A stretch of DNA of 5,200 nucleotides from an uncultured Bacillota bacterium (GCA_946623775.1 CAMORJ010000091.1:1-5200), one strand, 5' to 3'; counted from the stretch's first letter, positions 1 through 5,200 are shown. Notes: generated by a model not told the origin, from the sequence alone. Numbers and translations: made by a program.

Positions 1-688
1 AGTAGATGTCGTCGTTTTCGGCGCCGCCACGGGTGACCGCATGGGTATGCGGGTTAAGGGCGCGGGCACGGAATTCCTCGACTTTATCCATCGGGAGGAG
101 CTTCTTCCACTCCTCGTCGTCGATGAACTCGACGTTCTGAACCTCGTGAGAGGTGCGGAAGCCATCGAAGAAGTGCAGCACAGGTGCAGACGATTCGATG
201 GCAACGAGGTGCGCCACAGGGGCCAAATCGGCGATTTCCTGAACCGAGTTGGAGCAGATCATGGTGATGCCGGTCTGACGGACGGCATAGATGTCTTGGT
301 GGTCGCCGAAGATCGAAAGGGCGCGGGTGGCAAGGGAACGAGCCGAGACATGGAGGACGGCAGGGAGCAATTCGCCAACCCACTTATAGATGTTCGGGAT
401 CATCAAGAGCAAGCCTTGCGAAGCAGTGAAGGTGGTCGCAAGAGCTCCGCCCTGGAGCGCGCCGTGGACTGCGCCGGAAGCGCCGGCTTCCGATTGCATC
501 TCGACGAGTTTGACGGGAACGTTGAAGAAATTCAATTTCCCTTTGGAGGCGAACACGTCAACATTCTCGGCCATTGGGGAGGACGGAGTGATGGGGTAGA
601 TCGCCGCAACCTCAGTAAAGAGGTAGCTCTCCATCGCGGCAGCGGTATTGCCGTCGACGGATTTCATTGTTTTTTTGATTTCAGCCAT
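1..688 (-). CDS. nifJ: Pyruvate:ferredoxin (flavodoxin) oxidoreductase, N-terminal part (cut by window edge)
   Basis: This is the first 229 codons of a one-piece pyruvate:ferredoxin oxidoreductase. The enzyme oxidatively decarboxylates pyruvate with CoA to acetyl-CoA and CO2, passing electrons to ferredoxin or flavodoxin in the cytoplasm of anaerobes. The family is usually about 1,170-1,200 aa, so only about a fifth is visible: the pyruvate/thiamine-pyrophosphate-binding domain I. Seen in the sequence: YPITPSSPMAE at residues 31-41; VEMQSEAGA at 62-70, with E67 matching the catalytic thiamine-activating Glu of the family; the Gly/Ala-rich stretch and FTASQGLLLM at 87-96; and SIFGDHQD at 125-132 followed by VRQTG. 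The ATG at 688 begins MAEIKKTMKSVDGN, a normal NifJ start. An AAGGAG sits at 708-703, 14 nt upstream, which is a rather long spacing. The gene has its own promoter and is separated from the envelope cluster by terminator-like hairpins. R122 stands where I expect His in the common LATHALSIFGDH block. The family assignment is very secure. Confidence 0.96.
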   Translation of the reverse strand, partial: MAEIKKTMKSVDGNTAAAMESYLFTEVAAIYPITPSSPMAENVDVFASKGKLNFFNVPVKLVEMQSEAGASGAVHGALQGGALATTFTASQGLLLMIPNIYKWVGELLPAVLHVSARSLATRALSIFGDHQDIYAVRQTGITMICSNSVQEIADLAPVAHLVAIESSAPVLHFFDGFRTSHEVQNVEFIDDEEWKKLLPMDKVEEFRARALNPHTHAVTRGGAENDDIY

Positions 689-702
689 TTTTGTAATGAA
701 AT

Positions 703-708
703 CTCCTT
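703..708 (-). promoter_or_regulatory. Shine-Dalgarno of nifJ
   Basis: AAGGAG on the minus strand lies 14 nt before the nifJ ATG. The match to anti-SD is strong but the spacing is longer than the usual 5-10 nt. No other ATG, GTG or TTG closer to it gives a better NifJ N-terminus. Confidence 0.6.
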
Positions 709-717
709 AGCGGTCTA

Positions 718-746
718 AGTATATGAGTTTTGGCTGCGTTTCACAA
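718..746 (-). promoter_or_regulatory. Sigma-70/SigA-type promoter of nifJ
   Basis: On the minus strand, -35 TTGTGA (746-741) and -10 TATACT (723-718) are separated by exactly 17 nt. Transcription would start near 711, giving a leader of about 20-25 nt that still contains the AAGGAG. It lies just downstream of the terminator-like hairpins, as expected for an independently transcribed gene. No operator was recognised, apart from the inverted repeat at 753-771 directly upstream of the -35. Confidence 0.75.
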
Positions 747-752
747 TACGAA

Positions 753-771
753 AGCCCCCTTTATGGGGGCT
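753..771. terminator. GC-rich hairpin, possible second terminator or upstream element
   Basis: A perfect 7-bp inverted repeat, AGCCCCC / GGGGGCT, with a 5-nt loop. Read on the minus strand, only three T follow before CG, so as a terminator it is weaker than the hairpin at 808-835. It could be a backup terminator for the envelope cluster. Because it ends 6 nt before the -35 box of nifJ, it could also be a regulatory dyad. Read on the plus strand it has no upstream gene to serve. Confidence 0.5.
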
Positions 772-807
772 GATTCTTTGCGATTTTGCTTTTTACTCCC
801 TCTTGAT

Positions 808-835
808 AAGAAAAAGCCTCCCGATTTGGAAGGCT
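808..835 (-). terminator. Rho-independent terminator of the envelope cluster
   Basis: On the minus strand an 8-bp stem AGCCTTCC / GGGAGGCT (one T-G wobble) with loop AAATC is followed by TTTTTCTT. It begins 11 nt after the stop codon of the last lipoprotein gene, the expected position for ending that transcript. Confidence 0.85.
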
Positions 836-846
836 AAGGATTCGCT

Positions 847-1656
847 TTATCGGGCGGTCAAAGGGCCGTCGGAATCGTATTGGATATCATTCACGCTAAG
901 CCCGACAACCGTCAATGCATAGCCGGAAAGGCTGATGGGAATGCTCGGATATTCTTCGACGACGTTGATTTGATATTGGGTGGTCACGTAATAATCGACG
1001 ACGTAGGCGCCATCTTCGACTTTATAGACCGTGCTGCGGGAATTGTAGTTGGTGAAGGCCCACTTATCGCCGATTTTGTCCATCATCAAATAGTAATTGG
1101 TGACGGTCTTCTTATTCTCTTCCACCGTTTCGGTGAGAAGGACGTATCCAGCGACTTCCGGGGCGATGGAACGCCTGAACTCATAAGAGGTGTATCCGAG
1201 TTCTTCAGCCGATTTCCCATACGCGTCCTTCATCATTTTATAGACGTCGGCCAAAGCGTTATATTGCTTTCTGATTTCGGCGATGGTCAATTCGCGCTCT
1301 TCGTTAAGCGCATCCGCTTCCGCATAGATGGTGCCGCTTCTTGCTTTGGTGTTGATCAAGCAATATTGCTTAGCGCCCGTGGAAGTGACGAAAGTGTATC
1401 CGATGTGATTGTCGGTCGATGTCTCGATGCGGTAATTATCGTCGGAATAATAATATGCGCGCGCCATGGTGCCCGTAACCGGGTTTTCCCCTCCGGTGAC
1501 GGCGCCGACGCTGGAGGAAACGAAAGAGATCTTCAAATCGGCGGCGGCGGCCACTTCGATGAAATCGTTGGGACTGTCCACCGCTTTCGCATCGATATTC
1601 GATCCGCAGCCGACTAGAAGCGGAGCGATCGTTAACAACAAAAATCTGCGTTTCAT
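847..1656 (-). CDS. Predicted lipoprotein of unknown function (about 269 aa)
   Basis: I do not recognise the family. The N-terminus MKRRFLLLTIAPLLVGC is a textbook lipoprotein signal: a KRR n-region, a hydrophobic core and an LVGC lipobox with the lipidated Cys at residue 17. The mature protein should therefore be anchored on the outer face of the cytoplasmic membrane. The rest is rich in short Tyr/Val/Thr strands (about 40-115 and 165-260), with one charged helix-like stretch at about 121-148 (ELTIAEIRKQYN and following). A beta-sheet lipoprotein fold is possible but not shown. The upstream gene's TAA overlaps an ATG at 1659 (TAATG) and a second ATG follows at 1656. I chose the second because GGGGGA lies 6 nt before it and because all three lipoproteins here then begin ATGAAACG/MKR. 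Starting at 1659 adds only one Met. It is the last gene of the cluster, with a terminator just after it. Confidence 0.85.
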   Translation of the reverse strand: MKRRFLLLTIAPLLVGCGSNIDAKAVDSPNDFIEVAAAADLKISFVSSSVGAVTGGENPVTGTMARAYYYSDDNYRIETSTDNHIGYTFVTSTGAKQYCLINTKARSGTIYAEADALNEERELTIAEIRKQYNALADVYKMMKDAYGKSAEELGYTSYEFRRSIAPEVAGYVLLTETVEENKKTVTNYYLMMDKIGDKWAFTNYNSRSTVYKVEDGAYVVDYYVTTQYQINVVEEYPSIPISLSGYALTVVGLSVNDIQYDSDGPLTAR

Positions 1657-1658
1657 CA

Positions 1659-2354
1659 TTAATCCCCCGCGTTCCTATTGTCTCCGCCGGCCATTTCGCG
1701 GTTGGTTCCCACGGTGAATAGGACCGCCGAAACGACGAATACGGCAAAGCTCACGATCGCGCCGTAAGCGCAATGGACATAAAGCGAATCATATAGCCAA
1801 TAATTGGCGACATCGGTAGAGGAAACAGCCGATGTATTGCCGAATCCGTTCGTGGTCATGAAGAAGATTGGGGACGCCAATACGAACAATCCCACCACGA
1901 AATAAAGAAGCGTCACGAGTTTGGACAATTTCTCCATCTTCTTGGAGAAAGTGACCATAACGCACAAGCCCATGGTGATGAATCCGACGATCATCGCAAC
2001 GATGAGGATCCAGTCGGTTTTCATGATGCTCGTGAATAGAACCGTCGGCCCTTCGGTCGATTTCAGGTAGTAATAGAAATAGCCGCCGCCGAACATGGAG
2101 TCCCATCCAGAAAGAAGCTCGGGGGTAAACGCTTCTGCCCTAGCGGGATTGAAATCAGAGGATTGGGAGTAGTTGGCGTAATCGATCGTGACGGTCGGAA
2201 GCGCAATGGCCAACACCATCGCGATGATCGCAACGGGAATCGAAAGAAGGCGGAGGATGACGCCGACGCGCTTTAACGCTTCTTTGTCGAAACGGAAAAA
2301 CGATTCTTTGTCAGAAGGGGCATAAACTGGTTTTGCTGCGGCTTTCTGTCTCAT
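1659..2354 (-). CDS. Predicted four-segment integral membrane protein, unknown function
   Basis: This 231-aa protein matches no family I can name. Four hydrophobic segments are visible, at about residues 30-52, 114-135, 145-167 and 195-216. The N-terminal 29 residues are rich in Lys/Arg and the short loop at 136-144 (SKKMEKLSK) is basic, so both ends are predicted inside. A 60-residue outward loop lies between segments 1 and 2, rich in aromatic and small residues (FGGGYFYYY at 89-96). A second outside loop at 168-194 is Ser/Asn-rich. The ATG at 2354 comes 4 nt after the zinc-ribbon gene's stop. The nearby AGGA is only 2 nt from the ATG, so initiation probably depends on coupling to the upstream gene. 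The gene's TAA overlaps the downstream lipoprotein start region. It could be a scaffold or partner for the neighbouring lipoproteins; this is inference from context only. Confidence 0.85.
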   Translation of the reverse strand: MRQKAAAKPVYAPSDKESFFRFDKEALKRVGVILRLLSIPVAIIAMVLAIALPTVTIDYANYSQSSDFNPARAEAFTPELLSGWDSMFGGGYFYYYLKSTEGPTVLFTSIMKTDWILIVAMIVGFITMGLCVMVTFSKKMEKLSKLVTLLYFVVGLFVLASPIFFMTTNGFGNTSAVSSTDVANYWLYDSLYVHCAYGAIVSFAVFVVSAVLFTVGTNREMAGGDNRNAGD

Positions 2355-2358
2355 AATC

Positions 2359-2892
2359 CTATTTTGCGGCCTTTTTCCTTTTCATTTTCCAAATGGATTG
2401 GCGGAAGAAATAAGAAATATGCTTCCACCAGATCTCGAAGATCAATGGGGTGCGGGACACGGTGAGGGATTTGTTTTGGCGGATCTCTTCCACATCGTGG
2501 ACGATGGAACGCTTATTGAACGCCCACACAATCGCCCATACGGCGCCGAATACGGTCGCGATGCCTCCGCCGATTAAGCCGATCATCGAAACGACGAATT
2601 CGGCCGATGCATAGGCAAGGTTATAAACGATTTCGTCCACGTTGGACTGATCGAGTTTGAAGGACAGACGATAGAAAATCAAACCGATGATGACAAACGT
2701 CAGGCCGATGATGAAAAAGCTTAGGCCGGTGGAAATGCGCTCACGGTAAAGATTGGTCCGCTTATGAAGCGCCTGGACGATGGGCCTGACTTCCTCATCC
2801 TGCAGTTCCGCCACGACGTCGGCGCCGCAGTTTGGGCAAACATGGGAAGCCCCATTCGTCTTCCGAAGACATTGTCTGCAATAGGTTTTCAT
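2359..2892 (-). CDS. Zinc-ribbon membrane protein with two membrane segments
   Basis: A 177-aa protein of unknown role. The first 23 residues hold C5-x2-C8 and C19-P-N-C22-G, two cysteine pairs of the kind found in small zinc-ribbon domains. A linker follows, then hydrophobic segments at about 55-75 and 99-125, and a basic C-terminal tail ending KMKRKKAAK. With no signal peptide before the ribbon, both the ribbon and the tail should be cytoplasmic, with a short outer loop at about 76-98. The ATG at 2892 is fixed by an in-frame TAG directly before it. A GGAG is 16 nt upstream, too far to be convincing, while a TATAAT lies 8 nt upstream. The gene lies 40 nt after the nuclease gene and 4 nt before the four-segment membrane protein gene. 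Zinc-ribbon/membrane hybrids of this type are widespread among Firmicutes hypothetical proteins, without an assigned function known to me. Confidence 0.87.
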   Translation of the reverse strand: MKTYCRQCLRKTNGASHVCPNCGADVVAELQDEEVRPIVQALHKRTNLYRERISTGLSFFIIGLTFVIIGLIFYRLSFKLDQSNVDEIVYNLAYASAEFVVSMIGLIGGGIATVFGAVWAIVWAFNKRSIVHDVEEIRQNKSLTVSRTPLIFEIWWKHISYFFRQSIWKMKRKKAAK

Positions 2893-2900
2893 CTAGATGA

Positions 2901-2929
2901 ATTATATTCTCCGTCTTGTTCCCCGTCTA
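2901..2929 (-). promoter_or_regulatory. Possible internal promoter before the zinc-ribbon gene
   Basis: On the minus strand, a perfect -10 TATAAT (2906-2901) lies 17 nt from TAGACG (2929-2924), a 4-of-6 match to the -35 consensus. The -10 ends only 8 nt before the ATG, so transcription would start at or within a few bases of the start codon. The hexamer could be chance in an AT-rich spacer. It would let the last three genes be transcribed apart from the first two. Confidence 0.4.
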
Positions 2930-2932
2930 CAT

Positions 2933-4162
2933 TCAGTAGGCGAAATCCGGGTCAATTTCGCCAAATACCTTATATCCTTCTTTCAGGCCGCGGTTATTCG
3001 CGTCCACGAAGTAGTCGTAATAGGAGATGCCACGGGACAGCATCTTCGTCGTTTTCGACCCAGAGAATTCGATTTTGCTATACCCTTCCAGGATCGTTTG
3101 ATGGTTGAGATTGATATAGTCTCCCGGCTGCGGATTCTGGACATTTGAGTACCACACATATCCGATTAAACGACCATATGTCTCGGTTATATTGCTGTTC
3201 AAGACGCTTTGGATGACGATGTGCTTTGCATTTCTGAGGATGTTGTTGTTCCATCTTTTCGCTGGGTATCCCCATGGCTCGGCGTCGATATCGGTATGCT
3301 GGGTCTCCGGGGTGTCGATGTTCTGGTAACGGAACGAATCGCCGTCAAGCCCTTTTTCGATCAGGGAGTAAGGCAAATCGTCGAATGTCGTCGTATCGCC
3401 ATCGCCAAGCCGGCCCAAGCTCACTTCCACCGCTCCGCCTCCGCCGAAAAACCCTTCGCCGACGTAAGGGCGGTTGAAATCCTCTTGGGTCAGCTTTGGC
3501 CCCTGAAGGATTTCCGCTTCGCTCAAAGGGCAATCGGGGTCGCCCAGATGGGATTGGTCGGCGCGCGGATAAGTGATCCAATCGTAAGGCTGGTAAGAAA
3601 AGCGTGCGACCCTGTACTCGTTTTTCCTTACGATCGTGCCATCCGCAAACGTCAGCTGATTCCCGATGATCCCCAATACGTCGACAATGTTTCCTTGATG
3701 CAGAAGCGCGACCGGCCATGTGCCGTTGGTGATGAAGTTCGGGCTCGACAAATCGAAATGCGAAACCTCTTGCGACTCGCTGTACTTCACAACGAAGGCG
3801 GATGAGGGATTCAATGATCCGCTTAAAGGGATTTCGTATTCATGTTCCAGGTCGTTTCCGTGGAAGATGATGATCTTATATTGGCTCAAATCGACTGAGG
3901 CATCCCCGTAATTGGACACCTCCACCGCCCTTTCGCTGACCGAATCCCCCAAATAGAATTCGCTGAACATGACCTTGGATCCCTCCTTGAATTCCATGGA
4001 GGCAGAGGCGCTTCCGCTAGATGGATCCGAAGGGGCTAAACCGGAATCCGTTGAGGAGGGTACATCGTTTGGCGAAGAAAAAGCGCCCGAAGAAGAACCT
4101 CCGAGCGTGAAAACGCATGATGACAATATAAACGAAAGGGGGAATAGAAACAGACGTTTCAT
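2933..4162 (-). CDS. Lipoprotein nuclease: lamin-tail domain plus staphylococcal-nuclease-type domain
   Basis: A predicted surface-anchored, Ca2+-dependent nuclease of about 409 aa. MKRLFLFPLSFILSSC is a lipoprotein signal with Cys16 as the anchor, followed by a Ser/Gly/Pro/Asp-rich linker (about 17-58). Residues about 64-190 look like a lamin-tail domain: FSEFYLG, VEVSNYGDASVDLSQYKI, then ADGTIVRKNEY and the ITYPRADQSHLGDPDCP ending. Residues about 243-398 match thermonuclease. D254 and D256 lie in DGDT; R278 and D283-T284-P285-E286 lie in FRYQNIDTPE; R331 lies in YGR. These correspond to D19/D21, R35, D40/T41/E43 and R87 of staphylococcal nuclease, so the catalytic and metal-binding set is complete. 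In the family this fold cuts DNA and RNA, and membrane-bound relatives in Mollicutes scavenge nucleotides. The start is uncertain: a TTG at 4177, directly after the previous stop, has GGAG 6 nt upstream and would add MGPIP. I chose the ATG because MKR matches the other two lipoproteins. Confidence 0.9.
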   Translation of the reverse strand: MKRLFLFPLSFILSSCVFTLGGSSSGAFSSPNDVPSSTDSGLAPSDPSSGSASASMEFKEGSKVMFSEFYLGDSVSERAVEVSNYGDASVDLSQYKIIIFHGNDLEHEYEIPLSGSLNPSSAFVVKYSESQEVSHFDLSSPNFITNGTWPVALLHQGNIVDVLGIIGNQLTFADGTIVRKNEYRVARFSYQPYDWITYPRADQSHLGDPDCPLSEAEILQGPKLTQEDFNRPYVGEGFFGGGGAVEVSLGRLGDGDTTTFDDLPYSLIEKGLDGDSFRYQNIDTPETQHTDIDAEPWGYPAKRWNNNILRNAKHIVIQSVLNSNITETYGRLIGYVWYSNVQNPQPGDYINLNHQTILEGYSKIEFSGSKTTKMLSRGISYYDYFVDANNRGLKEGYKVFGEIDPDFAY

Positions 4163-4177
4163 TGGGATAGGCCCCAA

Positions 4178-5146
4178 TCAGGGCTCCGGGGTGTAGATTT
4201 CGAAATCGGGATCGAAATAATTGGTTAGGGCGGGAACGCTGTTATCGCCGATTTTGCTGATGGCGACTTTGGCGTAGAGCCTATCGTATCCGCCTTGGTA
4301 GGTGAAATAGAAATTGAAGCTGAATGAACTGCCTTTTTCGGAGAAATAGAAATCGGCGGAATTGAGCTGAAGCGTTGAATCGAAGGACGCGGCGGTATCG
4401 TAAACGCCTAAGCAGCGGCAAAGGGTCACAAGGATTTCGGTATTGTCCTGGACGAGGGCGCCGCTAGGCTCCTCTTCGGTTGGGATTTCCTCTTCCTCGC
4501 TTTGCTGCTCGGCCTCTTCTGCTTCTTCCTCTTCGCCAGGCTCGACCGGTTCTTCTTCGCCGCCCAATTCGGATTCATAGACTTTGCCGAACAGATTGAA
4601 GGTGCCGAAGGTCGTCCCTTTGATCTTGGGGATGAAGACATTGGGGGCAAGGAAGTCCTGAAGATGCTCGCTGATATAGGAAGGATCATAGAAAGCATCG
4701 CGGAAAGAGGCTACCTCATTCCCGTTTTTGTCTTTGATCGCCGTTGGGTCTTTCACTGCCAAATCGACTTTTTCGGCTTTCGATTTCTTCTCATTCCAGT
4801 GATCGACCTCGCTATTGGTCCAGGCATAGGCTTTTCCGTTTTCGTTCAGATAGCCGCCTTTGACATAGGTGTCGGGGAAATTCTTGTAATCGAATTGAAC
4901 GCCGTTGTCGACATAATCCATCACGATGCTTGGGATTTTGGAGCTTCCGAGGAAATTGAAAATCACGTTGGAGCGCATATTCGTTCCAAACGATCCCAAA
5001 ACAGAGGCAAGCGTATTGCCGGTTTTCGGAACGGAAGAGGAGGCGCTGGGGTCTACGCTGCCCGATTGATCAGCAGGGACATCCCCTGCGCATCCAGTCA
5101 GCATCAAGCCAGCCAAGCTAATCCAAAGTATCGATTTGCGTTTCAT
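4178..5146 (-). CDS. Predicted lipoprotein with glutamate-rich insert, unknown function
   Basis: A 322-aa protein of no family I can name. MKRKSILWISLAGLMLTGC is a clear lipoprotein signal (LTGC lipobox, Cys19), followed by a Ser/Pro/Asp-rich linker to about residue 43. The body has two parts. Residues about 44-195 contain aromatic strand-like stretches (VIFNFLG, GVQFDYKNF, GYLNENGKAYAWTN) and helix-like charged stretches. Residues about 228-322 hold alternating hydrophobic strands such as SFSFNFYFTYQGGYDRLYAKVAI. Between them, residues 197-226 contain 18 Glu in 30 positions, probably a disordered acidic spacer. A GTG at 5191 would give a longer product, but it would put 15 hydrophobic residues before MKRK and spoil the signal peptide, so the ATG at 5146 is preferred. 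No Shine-Dalgarno lies before it; TATAAT ends 7 nt upstream. The TGA stop lies 15 nt before the nuclease ATG, so the two genes are very likely cotranscribed. Confidence 0.87.
   Translation of the reverse strand: MKRKSILWISLAGLMLTGCAGDVPADQSGSVDPSASSSVPKTGNTLASVLGSFGTNMRSNVIFNFLGSSKIPSIVMDYVDNGVQFDYKNFPDTYVKGGYLNENGKAYAWTNSEVDHWNEKKSKAEKVDLAVKDPTAIKDKNGNEVASFRDAFYDPSYISEHLQDFLAPNVFIPKIKGTTFGTFNLFGKVYESELGGEEEPVEPGEEEEAEEAEQQSEEEEIPTEEEPSGALVQDNTEILVTLCRCLGVYDTAASFDSTLQLNSADFYFSEKGSSFSFNFYFTYQGGYDRLYAKVAISKIGDNSVPALTNYFDPDFEIYTPEP
4469..4558 (-). repeat. Glu-rich low-complexity coding tract
   Basis: Thirty codons inside the first lipoprotein gene encode 18 Glu (mostly GAA/GAG runs, interrupted by Ala, Pro, Gln and Ser). 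The plus strand reads as a CTTC/CTC-rich pyrimidine tract. The runs are imperfect and no fixed repeat unit is kept, but such tracts are prone to length change by slippage. Confidence 0.75.
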
Positions 5147-5153
5147 GGCTTTA

Positions 5154-5159
5154 ATTATA
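5154..5159 (-). promoter_or_regulatory. Possible -10 box of the envelope cluster
   Basis: A perfect TATAAT on the minus strand ends 7 nt before the ATG of the first lipoprotein gene. The region 17 nt upstream (TTTCTC, 5182-5177) is a poor -35, and a TTGACA (5170-5165) is only 5 nt away, too close to pair with it. If used, the mRNA would start at or beside the ATG, which agrees with the lack of a ribosome binding site. Confidence 0.4.
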
Positions 5160-5200
5160 ATTGCTGTCAAATAAAAGAGAAAGCCCCACACGCGTATACG

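Noticed and set aside
41..718. Long plus-strand open frame opposite nifJ
   Set aside because: The minus strand here encodes an unmistakable NifJ N-terminus with RBS and promoter; the plus-strand frame is its shadow and has no start signal or recognisable product.
880..1617. Plus-strand open frame opposite the last lipoprotein gene
   Set aside because: Runs entirely antisense to a lipoprotein with a clear signal peptide, coupling and terminator; its translation (Ile/Asp/Gly-rich) is typical of a reverse-complement artefact.
2893..2932. Terminator between the nuclease and zinc-ribbon genes
   Set aside because: The 40-nt spacer has no inverted repeat with a T-run, so read-through from the nuclease gene is likely even if an internal promoter exists.
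3209..3805. Plus-strand open frame opposite the nuclease gene
   Set aside because: Lies antisense to the conserved lamin-tail and SNase motifs; no RBS, no domain.
5165..5170. TTGACA as -35 box for the cluster
   Set aside because: Only 5 nt from TATAAT; at 17-nt spacing the -10 would be CATGAA, overlapping the start codon, which is not a credible -10.
5147..5191. Upstream GTG start for the first lipoprotein gene
   Set aside because: It would add 15 hydrophobic residues before MKRKS and destroy the standard lipoprotein signal; the upstream stretch looks like a promoter region.
1..5200. CRISPR arrays, tRNA or rRNA genes, insertion sequences, attachment sites
   Set aside because: No regularly spaced repeats, cloverleaf-like or rRNA-like stretches, transposase motifs or flanking inverted repeats were found on either strand by reading.

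Overview
The window reads as a chromosomal segment of a Firmicutes-type anaerobe, possibly an uncultured gut or rumen Bacilli/Mollicutes-related lineage such as the Erysipelotrichales, RFN20 or RF39 groups. This placement is inference. It rests on a one-piece pyruvate:ferredoxin oxidoreductase, three lipoproteins with short MKR-type lipobox signals, consensus-like TTGnnn/TATAnT promoters and intermediate GC content (judged by eye). TGA serves as a stop codon and Trp is TGG, so the standard code is used, not the Mycoplasma/Spiroplasma code.

Every supported gene lies on the minus strand. From right to left (the direction of transcription) there is a five-gene cell-envelope cluster. It holds an unknown lipoprotein with a glutamate-rich insert (5146-4178), a lipoprotein with a lamin-tail domain followed by a staphylococcal-nuclease-type domain (4162-2933), a zinc-ribbon protein with two membrane segments (2892-2359), a four-segment membrane protein (2354-1659) and a second unknown lipoprotein (1656-847). 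The spacings are 15 nt, 40 nt, 4 nt and a TAATG overlap or near-overlap, so at least the last three genes look translationally linked. A good intrinsic terminator (808-835) closes the cluster. TATAAT boxes sit 7 and 8 nt in front of the first and third genes, which could give leaderless or nearly leaderless transcripts.

The 158-nt gap between the cluster and the next gene holds that terminator, a second GC-rich hairpin (753-771) and a near-consensus promoter (TTGTGA-17-TATACT). The promoter drives the start of nifJ, whose first 229 codons run off the left edge of the window.

The only gene of the cluster with a predictable biochemical activity is the surface nuclease. All the residues expected for Ca2+-dependent phosphodiester hydrolysis are present, so breakdown of external nucleic acid at the cell surface is a reasonable idea for that protein. 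Whether the four unknown envelope proteins take part in it is open. nifJ is central energy metabolism under its own promoter and is probably not functionally tied to the cluster.
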